10,967 nt of DNA from Kiritimatiellia bacterium (GCA_017508315.1 JAFVZE010000290.1:1-10967); one strand, 5' to 3'; positions 1 to 8,142 are shown, counted from the stretch's first letter. Translations and numbers: made by a program. Notes: generated by a model from the letters alone, not told the origin.

Positions 1-210
1 GTGTACCACAACCGCCATCGCGCCGACGATGTTCGCGGTGCGAATCGCCTGATCGCTCGCAAGCGAAGTGAGAAGCAGCATGTCGTCGGCGTCGTTCAAA
101 AGCACGTCGCTCATAAGGTCGTTGGCCACGACTGCGCCCACGGTGCGATCCGACTCTCCGCCGGCCACAAGCTTGCCTTCCAAGGTCTTAACGATATCCG
201 CTATTTTCAT
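1..210 (-). CDS. DRTGG-domain protein, N-terminal 70 residues (runs off the left edge)
   Basis: The protein begins MKIADIVKTLEGKLVAGG and is open to the window edge. It contains SDRTVGAVVANDLMSDVL followed by a hydrophobic strand (MLLLTS) and a second one (NIVGAMAVVV). This is the pattern of small DRTGG-domain proteins, in which an N-terminal helix and strand are followed by a conserved 'DLLSDV' segment, a 'T' strand and an 'N-I-x-x-A' helix; such proteins are usually a little over 100 residues. DRTGG domains also occur inside phosphotransacetylases, but there they lie mid-protein, so a stand-alone protein is more likely. In anaerobes the stand-alone form often sits beside [FeFe]-hydrogenase/NuoEF-like genes and an RsbW-like ATPase; its function is not established. 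The ATG at 210 was chosen because it matches where the family normally starts. The frame stays open upstream, and a GTG at 291 with GGGGA eight bases before it is an alternative that would add 27 residues. Confidence 0.75.
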   Translation of the reverse strand, partial: MKIADIVKTLEGKLVAGGESDRTVGAVVANDLMSDVLLNDADDMLLLTSLASDQAIRTANIVGAMAVVVH

Positions 211-217
211 GCCCGCA

Positions 218-246
218 ATTATACCATTTTCCCAACCGCTTGCCAA
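218..246 (-). promoter_or_regulatory. Near-consensus sigma-70 promoter of the DRTGG gene
   Basis: Read on the minus strand, TTGGCA (246-241, 5 of 6 matches to the -35 consensus) is followed by exactly 17 bases and a perfect TATAAT (223-218). The two bases preceding the spacer's last base form the TGn extended -10 element. The expected start of transcription is about position 211, one base before the ATG at 210. This gives the DRTGG gene its own transcription unit, distinct from the glycosidase operon ending at 314. The match is seen in the sequence; activity is inferred. Confidence 0.7.
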
Positions 247-263
247 TTCTGCGACAGTCGGCA
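241..263 (-). repeat. Imperfect inverted repeat covering the -35 box
   Basis: On the minus strand TGCCGA (263-258) can pair with TTGGCA (246-241) with one G-T wobble. Inside it, CTG and CAG pair around a TCG loop, leaving AA as a bulge. It overlaps the -35 hexamer of the DRTGG promoter, so it could be an operator. It could also be a weak hairpin at the end of the upstream operon transcript, but no U-run follows it, so it is not a typical intrinsic terminator. Chance occurrence is quite possible. Confidence 0.25.
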
Positions 264-313
264 CCCTTATCCCACTTTTTTTCTCTATCACATTGAGCGT
301 CCCCGAGATTTCC

Positions 314-3300
314 CTAAAGGTCGCGCAATCCGGAATAGTCCGGACCTCCGCCGGCCACGTAGCCGCGAGATTCGCCCCGCGTCGAAGGCGAGATCCAGAA
401 AGAATACAAAGTGCCGCAGCGGAGATAAAATCTGATCCGCACATTCCTGCCGGCGAATCGTGAAAGATCTCCACCTTTGAATCGCAGCATCGTCCTGGTC
501 GAATCGGCGAGCGCAAACGCTTTACAGTCTTTTTCTGAAAATCCCGGCACGGCCTTACCGTCGGCTCCGACAATCTCCGCCGACAATGAACCGAACAGAC
601 ATTCTGCGTTGACAAAAAGATGTTTTCCGGAAAAGCGCAGCGGTTTCGTCAGCACTTCCCCCCTGCCGTCGGCGACCATTCCGGCGAATCCATCACGCCG
701 CAAGGTCGCCGCTCCGATGGCTCCGTTGGAATACATGCCGTTGCGATACCAGTTTTTCCCGGTATTGACGCGGGTTCCGTCTCCGCGGAGTCCGGAATAG
801 AAGAACCAGAGCTTTTCATCTTTTACGACACAGATGCCGCCGACGGGGGATAGATATCCGGTATCCCACTTTCCGCTGCCCCAGCCCGACGGCGCGATAT
901 CGGCAACATCGCGCGGTTCGTACGTACGGCCGTCCCTCGAGAATGTAAAATGCAGTCCCGTCTGTTTCGGCAGTCCGATATTCTCGGCGTCGCGATTGTC
1001 GTTAGGAGTGTTGTACAGCATCTCCATAACGCCGAGCATCAATGACTCGTACGCGACGGCATTGAAGGAATAAAGTTCCCGGCGCTCCTTCACTTTTATC
1101 GCCGACAGCAGCCATTCCTCCGGCTGTTTGAGCCCTCTGTGGCTTTCCGGCTCTTTGTCCGGCTCCCCCGCCCATGACCACCTACACCGCTCCCCGCCGA
1201 ATTCCCGCGACTCGAAATAGCGGCGGTACCGTCCGAATCCCTTGCGGTAGTCGCGCAGCGAGAACACCCAGACGCCGCGGAAAGGATCGTAATACATCGT
1301 GGAACGGTCGCCCGAACGTCCGGCGAGCCCGACCTCCGTGAACCTGATGCCGTCATCCGACCGCCACAGCCGGTCATCCCTGTGGTTATAAGGAATTGAA
1401 ATATGCATCTTCCAGTCGCCGTAAGGATTCTCCGCCGCGTAATTGGGAACGACGCACCAGCTGTCGATTACATCGTGTTCGAAAATCCTGTTCGTGCCGG
1501 GCACGATGCCGAGATCCGGATATTCCCACTTCAACGCGTCTTTCGATTCGCCGTAGCAGATGTCTCCGAGCCAGTCGGCCTGATACCAGAGACGGAAGCG
1601 CTTCCGTACCGGGTCCCACCACAACCCGCCGTCGGTAGCGCAGGTGAGATTCACCTGCTCGTTGGTGGCGGCGGTGCCGTCGGTCACTTTCGGCGCGGCG
1701 CCGCCGCCCGGCCATACAAGCGGGGAGTCCATCTTCACCGGAGTGTTCCAATGCCGCCTGATCCCCGAAGTTTTTTCAACAAGAAAATCGTCGACGAAAA
1801 GCTGACGCCCGGTATCTATATCGACCGGCTTCGTCGCTGCGCTTTTCATATTCTTGGCGCGGCCGGTGAACATTTTGATCTTTTCCAGCTCTTCTTCATC
1901 GGCATGATAATACGGGTGTACGCTGATATAGTTGACGATCGTCTTGCGCCCCGCATCCGTGCCCGGAGTCCCGTCCGCATTCCAGTCGGAGAGCACCGCC
2001 TCGGCTTCCGATGCGACAGCACGGAAGACCACCCGCGTCGGGAATACGCATAGTCTGCCGTACTTGCCGATATCGTCAAAAACATGACGGAGCTCGGGAA
2101 TCTCCTCGGCGCCTTTGACATCCACGCGCAAAAACGGCAGATTGACCGGTTTTGTCTTCCGGAACGTTCCTTCGGACATTCCTTTTTCGACCGTAGCCAG
2201 ATCGGACACCGCGCAAGTGAGCTGATAGACGCGCCCGGGTTCGAGACCTGATATTTTCCGGCGCAGAACATTGGGTTTTCGCGCATTCTGGGTAAAGACC
2301 GCGAACCGGTTGCCGGGACGGGTCTGGACCGGTTTGTTGTAGGCGGCCGGATACTGTCTCCCCTGCCAGCGCGAGCCGAGATCGGGTATCATTCCCATCG
2401 ACAGCGATCCCGGCTCGGCGGCTTCCGCCCGCCATCCGGAAAAACCTTCGATGAAATCCCCGTTGCGTATGTGCGTCGGCCAGATGCTCATGCCGTTTTT
2501 CTCCGCGAAACTTCCCGTTTCGCCGTCGATGCAGTAATAACGGATCGCCGCGACGATGAACCGGAAAAAATCTTCGTAGCAGGCCGGGGTGGAAAACGCC
2601 GCGCCGCCGATTTCGGCGAAGTCGGGATCGGTCGCAAAAATCCGCAGCATTTCCGCGTTGAACGCACGCATGTCCGCCTTGGTCGAATACCAGCTCGTCC
2701 AGCCGCCGACCATCATCCAGCCGTTGAACAGATAAAAATAACGCGACGGCGCGGACGGAACCATTTCACCCAGAGCCTTATACTGGCGTTTGACGAAATC
2801 CACCGTACGGTCGAAATCGGCCTGTGTTTCCGGCGAGCGGTAGTACGCCTCGGTGAGCATTTTACTGCGCCCGTCTCCGGAATTTATATATGCGGAAATC
2901 TCCGGAATATCGAAGGCGGGATAACGGTGCAGCGAAAGCGCCCCGTCGTAGAAAAAGATGTCGATCTTTCGTTTTTCGCGATATGCGCGCCACCACACCT
3001 CGGTCGTATTCACCTTTGAACGCGAACCGTTGCCGAGCGAAATGCCGTTTTCATCGAACTGGCCGTCGACCCCCTGCACATAAGAAGGCTGATTGGTCAC
3101 ATAGTTGAGATAATCCTCGAATTTTTCTCTGCGAGGATCACACTGCCCCATTCCGTAACTCATACTGATCTGCACACCGCGCTCACGCATGATATCGATC
3201 AGCCGCCCGGTCGCCGGCCAGTCTTTCGTCTCGGTGTTGAATGAAGTCGCATTCATACCTCCGAAAAGTCCGAATGCACGGTAGAATTCCTCTCCGTAAT

Positions 3301-4549
3301 AGTAATCGGTGAAATTGGGATTCAACCGGGATGCGCGGTGAAGCGCCCCGCGATAGATACACTTGACGACACGGGCGATCACCTCCCCTCCGGCTGCCCC
3401 CTTCAGCTTCAAGACGTGTTTTCCCCGTGAAAGATTCCTCATAACCTCAAGTTTGCCGGCCTCCGGAAACATTTTGACCGTCTCACCGTCAAACGACACC
3501 TCGACCTCCGCCTTGAGATCGGTAAGCGCCACATATACCCAGCCGTCCCTGGCAAGGGTGAACGGATAATCCCCCTCGGCATACGGACGGCGGAAGATCT
3601 CGGAAACGAAATTGTTGAGCCGTTTCAGCGGGGTGGCATCTTTTATTTTCCTCCGGACGACCGCACGGTAGACATTGGTCGCGTAAACACGTCCCGATTC
3701 CGTCCCGACCATCTCCGCTTTAAGTTCCGTTTCTCCCGGCGCAACCGGACCGAATACCGCTCTGGCTCGGCCGTCGGTGCCGAACGGTACCGTCACCGTC
3801 CGCCCGGCCGCCGTGGCGCGGAGGTGGCATTTTTCACCTCGATCGGTCGCGGCCGGACTGTAGAAAAGCATCTGCGCGCCGTCCGCATCCAGTTCGCTCA
3901 AAAGCGGATCGACAGGAGTTATACGGACCGGAAACGGCGGCAGCCTCCACATCATCTTCGGATCGTACCCTTTTGCAAGCGCACCCTCGAGCCGCGGCGA
4001 ACGGAATTCCACCCAGGCATCTTCGGGAAAACCTTCCGCTCCGGCGCAAGCGTAGAAAGTGCAGACGTATTTCCCGTTCTTGGACGGTTGATCCAGCACG
4101 CCGTCCCAGGCAACGTCGACCCACTTTCCGCCGGTGTCGTACGGCAGCTGAACAATACCCTGCCCGCGAGACCACGGTCCTTCGGCGACGATGAACCTGA
4201 GCGCGCGCATCCGCCTGTCGAAACCGTGCGTGCGTACCTGTGCCGAAAGACGGTAGCGCGTCCCTTTGACGAGCGGAAGCGCGAGCGCCGCCTGAAAGCG
4301 GAAGTCGCACGGGCAGGCCGCAAACGGTCTGCCAGTTATGCGTACGGCCGGAGGTTCGCCCGGCGACGTGGCAATGCGTTCGATTACCGGCTGGACGTTT
4401 GAGTCGCTGCTGGTGCCGAGACTCCAGCCGAGAAACCCTCCGACATTGTCGCTCGCGAAATCATCGCGCAAAAGATTCCCGCCGGATGCGGCAACACATA
4501 CTCCCGGCAAGACCGACATCAAAAACAGACATACGATACCATTTTTCAT
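314..4549 (-). CDS. Exported two-enzyme fusion: uncharacterised TIM-barrel-like half plus five-blade beta-propeller glycosidase-like half
   Basis: This 1411-residue protein starts at the ATG at 4549 because GGAGG lies six bases upstream; a TTG at 4585 extends the frame but lacks such a site. The signal peptide is MKNGIVCLFLMSVLPGVCVAA. Approximate order (residues): CBM-like beta-sandwich 23-190; two beta-rich segments 205-400 (with 'RLNNFVSE' and a 'DGWVYV' strand); probable TIM barrel 408-690 with strand-end acids D495, D499/E500, D535 and E567; second CBM-like sandwich opening 'IRNGDFIEGFSGW' 694-880; linker about 898-910; beta-propeller from 'DIDTGRQLFVDDFLVEK'; and a C-terminal sandwich ending 'LYSFWIS' then 'GYVAGGGP'. 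The propeller half resembles uncharacterised PVC-group proteins related to the GH32/GH43-type fold, which normally start with their own signal peptide. I recognise no characterised family in the first half. Glycan cleavage outside the cytoplasm is likely; the substrate is unknown. It is the last gene of the predicted operon, 25 bases after gene 4575-8132. Confidence 0.85.
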   Translation of the reverse strand: MKNGIVCLFLMSVLPGVCVAASGGNLLRDDFASDNVGGFLGWSLGTSSDSNVQPVIERIATSPGEPPAVRITGRPFAACPCDFRFQAALALPLVKGTRYRLSAQVRTHGFDRRMRALRFIVAEGPWSRGQGIVQLPYDTGGKWVDVAWDGVLDQPSKNGKYVCTFYACAGAEGFPEDAWVEFRSPRLEGALAKGYDPKMMWRLPPFPVRITPVDPLLSELDADGAQMLFYSPAATDRGEKCHLRATAAGRTVTVPFGTDGRARAVFGPVAPGETELKAEMVGTESGRVYATNVYRAVVRRKIKDATPLKRLNNFVSEIFRRPYAEGDYPFTLARDGWVYVALTDLKAEVEVSFDGETVKMFPEAGKLEVMRNLSRGKHVLKLKGAAGGEVIARVVKCIYRGALHRASRLNPNFTDYYYGEEFYRAFGLFGGMNATSFNTETKDWPATGRLIDIMRERGVQISMSYGMGQCDPRREKFEDYLNYVTNQPSYVQGVDGQFDENGISLGNGSRSKVNTTEVWWRAYREKRKIDIFFYDGALSLHRYPAFDIPEISAYINSGDGRSKMLTEAYYRSPETQADFDRTVDFVKRQYKALGEMVPSAPSRYFYLFNGWMMVGGWTSWYSTKADMRAFNAEMLRIFATDPDFAEIGGAAFSTPACYEDFFRFIVAAIRYYCIDGETGSFAEKNGMSIWPTHIRNGDFIEGFSGWRAEAAEPGSLSMGMIPDLGSRWQGRQYPAAYNKPVQTRPGNRFAVFTQNARKPNVLRRKISGLEPGRVYQLTCAVSDLATVEKGMSEGTFRKTKPVNLPFLRVDVKGAEEIPELRHVFDDIGKYGRLCVFPTRVVFRAVASEAEAVLSDWNADGTPGTDAGRKTIVNYISVHPYYHADEEELEKIKMFTGRAKNMKSAATKPVDIDTGRQLFVDDFLVEKTSGIRRHWNTPVKMDSPLVWPGGGAAPKVTDGTAATNEQVNLTCATDGGLWWDPVRKRFRLWYQADWLGDICYGESKDALKWEYPDLGIVPGTNRIFEHDVIDSWCVVPNYAAENPYGDWKMHISIPYNHRDDRLWRSDDGIRFTEVGLAGRSGDRSTMYYDPFRGVWVFSLRDYRKGFGRYRRYFESREFGGERCRWSWAGEPDKEPESHRGLKQPEEWLLSAIKVKERRELYSFNAVAYESLMLGVMEMLYNTPNDNRDAENIGLPKQTGLHFTFSRDGRTYEPRDVADIAPSGWGSGKWDTGYLSPVGGICVVKDEKLWFFYSGLRGDGTRVNTGKNWYRNGMYSNGAIGAATLRRDGFAGMVADGRGEVLTKPLRFSGKHLFVNAECLFGSLSAEIVGADGKAVPGFSEKDCKAFALADSTRTMLRFKGGDLSRFAGRNVRIRFYLRCGTLYSFWISPSTRGESRGYVAGGGPDYSGLRDL

Positions 4550-4555
4550 TCTCAT

Positions 4556-4560
4556 CCTCC
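4556..4560 (-). promoter_or_regulatory. Ribosome binding site deciding the start at 4549
   Basis: On the minus strand GGAGG (4560-4556) is followed by six bases (ATGAGA) and then ATG at 4549-4547. The in-frame ATG at 4555 directly abuts the GGAGG and is too close to use it. The TTG at 4585 lies upstream of it and overlaps the end of the preceding gene. Only the 4549 start yields a signal peptide beginning at its positively charged end. Confidence 0.8.
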
Positions 4561-4574
4561 GTCTCTCAACCGCA

Positions 4575-7500
4575 TTAGCGGACAAACATCGTTAAATCTT
4601 TTCGCGTCTTCAGGTAAAGCCCGCGGGAAGTCCACTCGAACCGCGCAGGAGCGAGATCCTCCCGCAGGCCGATCACCTTCATTTCCGCAAATTCTCCGCT
4701 GCGAGAACTGCATCCGATAAGGCGGAAACTCCGGCGTCCGCCGGAGTAAGCGGAAAGATCCACACTCAATCTGGCGTTGGCTCCGATTTCGGCACTGCCG
4801 GAGAAATCCAAGGCTCCGATCCCCTCGGCATCGGCGACGAAATCGATTCTGCTGCCGGTATGCCGCTCAGCGGCGACATTGGTGCACACCAGATTGGCCG
4901 CGGCGAACAAGCCTTCGGAACCGAGACGGCGGATCGTGCCGAAACCGTCCATTCCCAGCACCACGTCCTTTTCAATCGACACCGCCGCATCAGCGACGAC
5001 GAGCGTTCCGGTTGCGCTGTGATCCGCCGCGATCCCCGTCTCCCGCTCCATGGCACCGCCCTGATACGGATATCGCTCGACAACGGTACCTCCCACGAAA
5101 ACATCGTTGCCGCAGGAGAACTTCGCTCCGCCGTCAAACGTACAGACTCCAACCCCGCCGAAAAGTCCGATACCAAACGTCCGTAGCGCATAATCCCATT
5201 TGGCGTTCTCCTGATCATGGTCATTGACAGACAGAGAACCGCCATCGACATTCAGACGTCCGGTTGCACGGCCGACACCGACACCGACATCGCCGTAAAG
5301 AACCCGGGCAACGCCATCGTCGAATATATTCATTTCGCCGTCGAACGGATATGCGCACGGCTGGGCATTGGAAGAGGCTGCGGCATAACCGCTGTATCCG
5401 ACCATAAGTCCCATCAAGATGCAATTGGAATACCCGGTCTGCGAAGCTCCGAATCCTTCTATGATCAACCGTCCGGCGCTTCCAACGTTGACCGCGCCCT
5501 TCTGAAGCGTGGACGGCCAATCTTTTGAACGGCTGAACGCGACATGAACACCTTCCGCTCCCGCCCGGTAAACGGCGTTGGAAATATTCATTACGGCCGA
5601 ACCTCCGGATTGATGGCCGATCATCGTGCGATAAGCGATCGGAGACGTTTCCCCGTAGGCGGAAGAACACCAATCGATATCCACATTGCCGGTTGAGGTG
5701 CCGCCCGCATGGAACACCGCGATATCGGCCGGAGTTATACTCGATCGGCCCTCAAAACGAACTTTCAACGCATCGGCGCTTTTTTCCGTTATGAACTGGC
5801 ACTTGGTCCCGATCTTCTCATCAAGCTGCAGAACCCCGGTCCCCCCGAAAAGCATCGTCCCATTGTGAAAACGCATATCCGCATTATCCGTTGCCGCGCC
5901 GACCCCGAATACACCGCCGGTAACGAGCAAATCGCCGCCGTAAAGGCGGAAGCCCACGGTATTTACCCCGGCGGGACTGTCAAATTCCATCCTGCCGCCG
6001 GAGACCTCCACCCGTCCGCCTTTTTCAAGCGTAAACTGATCGCTCCACGAATCCTGCAGATGCCGGAACGACCCGTTTCTGATCTCTACGCGCCCTCCAC
6101 CGCGTTCTCCGCTTTTAATGCGCATCCTGCCGCACATCCCGGTAAAATCGGCAACACCGCCGTCGACGACCAGTTTCCCGCCGCCTACGGTAATCACCTC
6201 CGCCGATGCAGACGCCGTGCGCACCCCTTCACTTTTGCCGTCGTACGCAAGCCTGCCTCCCTCGGCGATCTCAAGTTCGCCGCCGTCGCCGATGGTGACG
6301 AAGCCGTTTTTCATCACCGCATCAGACTTTATCAAAAGCTTCGCGGTTCCCGTCCCGCCGTTGCAAAGATGAAGTTCCTTTCCCAAATCGGCGGCAGTGT
6401 CGACCTCAAGCGTATAATCGGCGCCGTCAACGGTAACAAACACCACGCTTGAAGCCGTCGGGACGCCCGCCGACCAGTTCTCCTCCGCCGACCAGTTGCC
6501 GTCAATCGCATTTCTCCAACAGGTGACATTATCGTTTCCGGCGTCAATTTCGCCGCCGTCCACCCATGATGCCGAATCGTCATAAACCCCGGAGGCCGGC
6601 GGCAAGCCGTCAACAATCGTTGTCTTCATGACCGCCCGCTTTCCGGCGGGCAGCACGACCTTGCCGGAGCCGCGTATGACAAGTTCGGTCTTGCCGGAAG
6701 AGAAAGGAATGGGCGTCCCGTTTCCGACGGTGAAAGCGGCACCGTTGCCGACAACCAATCTGCGCAGACCGGACAAGGCATCCGTCGCGGAGGTAAAGCA
6801 TTCGAACGCCGCCCCGTCCGCAACGATGATTTCCGGCACTTTCCTGAACGTGGCGGAGCCGGCTATGCGCATGGTGCCGTTCGACACCACCAACCGTCCG
6901 GTTGTTTCGTGGACACGGTTTGAAAAAATCTGAGTGTAATCACCGTCGGGCATCCATACAACCGATACTTCGTTCGTCAGCAAACCGCGATAGAGGCAGT
7001 CCTGCCGGGCACCGACAAGATACATCGTCGCTCCGACGCCGTTTCGGCTGCCGAGATAATTGCCGGTCTCGGCGTAGTCCGCGCCGACATCCCAGGAAGA
7101 GACCAGTCCCTTCGCCCGCTGGTCACGGCCGTTAAGATCGCACCATCCGGTCTTCGCATTGCCGTAACGGCTCCAGAAATTCAGCACCTTGCTTTCGTCC
7201 AACACGAAATCGTTCATGCAGCATACGTTGAACACGAAGCCGATCTGTGTGGAATCGTACGAGCTCCCGGCGTAAAGCCGGCTCAAGCCTCCGCAGGTTC
7301 CCACGCTGCCACCGTCGGAGCAAAAAGCTTTGACTCGTACGCCGTTGCGGAAATCCACCAGCGCGGAAGCATGAAACGCAGGATAGAGATTCAACTTGGG
7401 CGCATCGATCTTCGCCTGCGCATCGACCTTCACGCCCTCACGGGCCAGAAGATAGAGCTTACCCTCAGAGGTTTCGTCATCGCAGACGAGACTGCCGTTC

Positions 7501-8132
7501 CACTCCAGACTTTCCCCGAACTGCAGCGAAAGCGGTCTGCCGGCATTTGCAGGCTTGCCGATACGGAAGGCATAGCCGCGCCATTTCCCCGAGGCATTCA
7601 GCGAGACGGAGGCATCTCCGCTGAATGTGACCGAAGCGCCCTCGGCTCCGAACGCCGAAACAGAATCGCCACGCAGAAAGACGTTGTGTGCGCTCGTTCC
7701 GCCGGAATATGAATTGTTTCCGGAAAGAACGAGTGCACTCGTCCACGCATTATTGCCGTTCTGTATCTGCGTGAGTTTTCCGATGCCGCTGTTGTTTCCG
7801 CTCACTTCGATTCCGCCGACTCCGGATATCGGCCCGGAAACGATGTTCGTAACCGAAGTTCCCACAATGATCCGCAATTTTCCTTCTCCGAGCACAATCG
7901 GCGAGGTAATCGCGATCGGCAACGCCACATGGTGACTTTCGCCGCCGATTGTCACGGTTTTGTTCATGTACACACCGTCACCCGCGCCCGGCACTTTGGT
8001 CGAAGGCTCCCAGTTCGCAATATCGTTCCAATCGCCCGCACGCCCGCGTCCGGACCAGACGAAATCCGCCGCACCAAGACGCATAGCGCACAGCGCAACG
8101 GCAAAAAACACCGGCACGACAAGTCTTTTCAT
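4575..8132 (-). CDS. Exported beta-strand-repeat (autotransporter-associated type) surface protein, two tandem units
   Basis: This 1185-residue protein has a signal peptide (MKRLVVPVFFAVALCAMRLGAA) with likely cleavage near A21/A22. The mature part is dominated by short Gly/Val/Asn-rich strands such as 'LVVSNGTMRI', 'GGELEIAEGGRL' and 'GGKLVVDGGV', typical of beta-helix proteins with autotransporter-associated beta-strand repeats. Two copies of a Trp/Asn motif mark unit starts: 'GDWNDIANWEPSTKVPGAGD' near residues 33-52 and 'GNWSAEENWSAGVPTASSVV' at 545-564. The C-terminus shows no recognisable autotransporter barrel, PEP-CTERM, LPXTG or dockerin, so the mode of retention is unknown. No catalytic motif was recognised; a role in surface display or glycan adhesion is inferred only from its place between two exported glycosidase genes. 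AGGA lies ten bases before the ATG; the gene begins 19 bases after the GH2 gene ends. Confidence 0.85.
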   Translation of the reverse strand: MKRLVVPVFFAVALCAMRLGAADFVWSGRGRAGDWNDIANWEPSTKVPGAGDGVYMNKTVTIGGESHHVALPIAITSPIVLGEGKLRIIVGTSVTNIVSGPISGVGGIEVSGNNSGIGKLTQIQNGNNAWTSALVLSGNNSYSGGTSAHNVFLRGDSVSAFGAEGASVTFSGDASVSLNASGKWRGYAFRIGKPANAGRPLSLQFGESLEWNGSLVCDDETSEGKLYLLAREGVKVDAQAKIDAPKLNLYPAFHASALVDFRNGVRVKAFCSDGGSVGTCGGLSRLYAGSSYDSTQIGFVFNVCCMNDFVLDESKVLNFWSRYGNAKTGWCDLNGRDQRAKGLVSSWDVGADYAETGNYLGSRNGVGATMYLVGARQDCLYRGLLTNEVSVVWMPDGDYTQIFSNRVHETTGRLVVSNGTMRIAGSATFRKVPEIIVADGAAFECFTSATDALSGLRRLVVGNGAAFTVGNGTPIPFSSGKTELVIRGSGKVVLPAGKRAVMKTTIVDGLPPASGVYDDSASWVDGGEIDAGNDNVTCWRNAIDGNWSAEENWSAGVPTASSVVFVTVDGADYTLEVDTAADLGKELHLCNGGTGTAKLLIKSDAVMKNGFVTIGDGGELEIAEGGRLAYDGKSEGVRTASASAEVITVGGGKLVVDGGVADFTGMCGRMRIKSGERGGGRVEIRNGSFRHLQDSWSDQFTLEKGGRVEVSGGRMEFDSPAGVNTVGFRLYGGDLLVTGGVFGVGAATDNADMRFHNGTMLFGGTGVLQLDEKIGTKCQFITEKSADALKVRFEGRSSITPADIAVFHAGGTSTGNVDIDWCSSAYGETSPIAYRTMIGHQSGGSAVMNISNAVYRAGAEGVHVAFSRSKDWPSTLQKGAVNVGSAGRLIIEGFGASQTGYSNCILMGLMVGYSGYAAASSNAQPCAYPFDGEMNIFDDGVARVLYGDVGVGVGRATGRLNVDGGSLSVNDHDQENAKWDYALRTFGIGLFGGVGVCTFDGGAKFSCGNDVFVGGTVVERYPYQGGAMERETGIAADHSATGTLVVADAAVSIEKDVVLGMDGFGTIRRLGSEGLFAAANLVCTNVAAERHTGSRIDFVADAEGIGALDFSGSAEIGANARLSVDLSAYSGGRRSFRLIGCSSRSGEFAEMKVIGLREDLAPARFEWTSRGLYLKTRKDLTMFVR

Positions 8133-8142
8133 TTCGCTTTCA

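Larger units (their letters stand above)
211..313 (-). other. Intergenic region between the glycosidase operon and the DRTGG gene
   Basis: This 103-base gap is the only sizeable non-coding stretch in the window. It holds the promoter at 218-246 and the inverted repeat at 241-263. On the minus strand there is a run of seven A at about 282-276 but no GC-rich hairpin followed by T residues, so no intrinsic terminator for the upstream operon was found. Read-through into the DRTGG gene, or Rho-dependent termination, is possible. Confidence 0.7.

Noticed and set aside
211..291. Upstream extension of the DRTGG protein to a GTG at 291 with GGGGA eight bases before it.
   Set aside because: Kept only as an alternative: the family normally begins at the ATG at 210, and the stretch contains a near-consensus promoter. 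It is not fully excluded.
211..313. An intrinsic terminator after the operon.
   Set aside because: The only hairpin (241-263) is imperfect and is not followed by a U-rich run on the minus strand.
1..435. A 144-codon plus-strand open frame starting at the window edge.
   Set aside because: It runs antisense through the DRTGG gene, its promoter and the end of the fusion gene; the minus-strand translation matches a known domain while this one matches nothing.
1403..2053. A 216-codon plus-strand open frame.
   Set aside because: It is antisense to the propeller half of the large fusion gene, whose translation is strongly protein-like there. No ribosome site or domain was recognised.
3824..4402. 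A 192-codon plus-strand open frame, and a similar 182-codon one at 2471-3019.
   Set aside because: Both are shadows opposite the large fusion gene, with low-complexity basic translations and no supporting signals.
4550..4585. A TTG start at 4585 for the large fusion gene, overlapping the preceding gene by 11 bases.
   Set aside because: It would put a 12-residue charged tail before the signal peptide, and the GGAGG at 4556-4560 lies inside it, ideally spaced for the ATG at 4549.
5709..6452. A 247-codon open frame on the plus strand.
   Set aside because: It lies wholly antisense to the beta-strand-repeat gene. Its translation is rich in Arg, His and Pro, has no recognisable domain, and is explained by the GC-biased third codon positions of the real gene.
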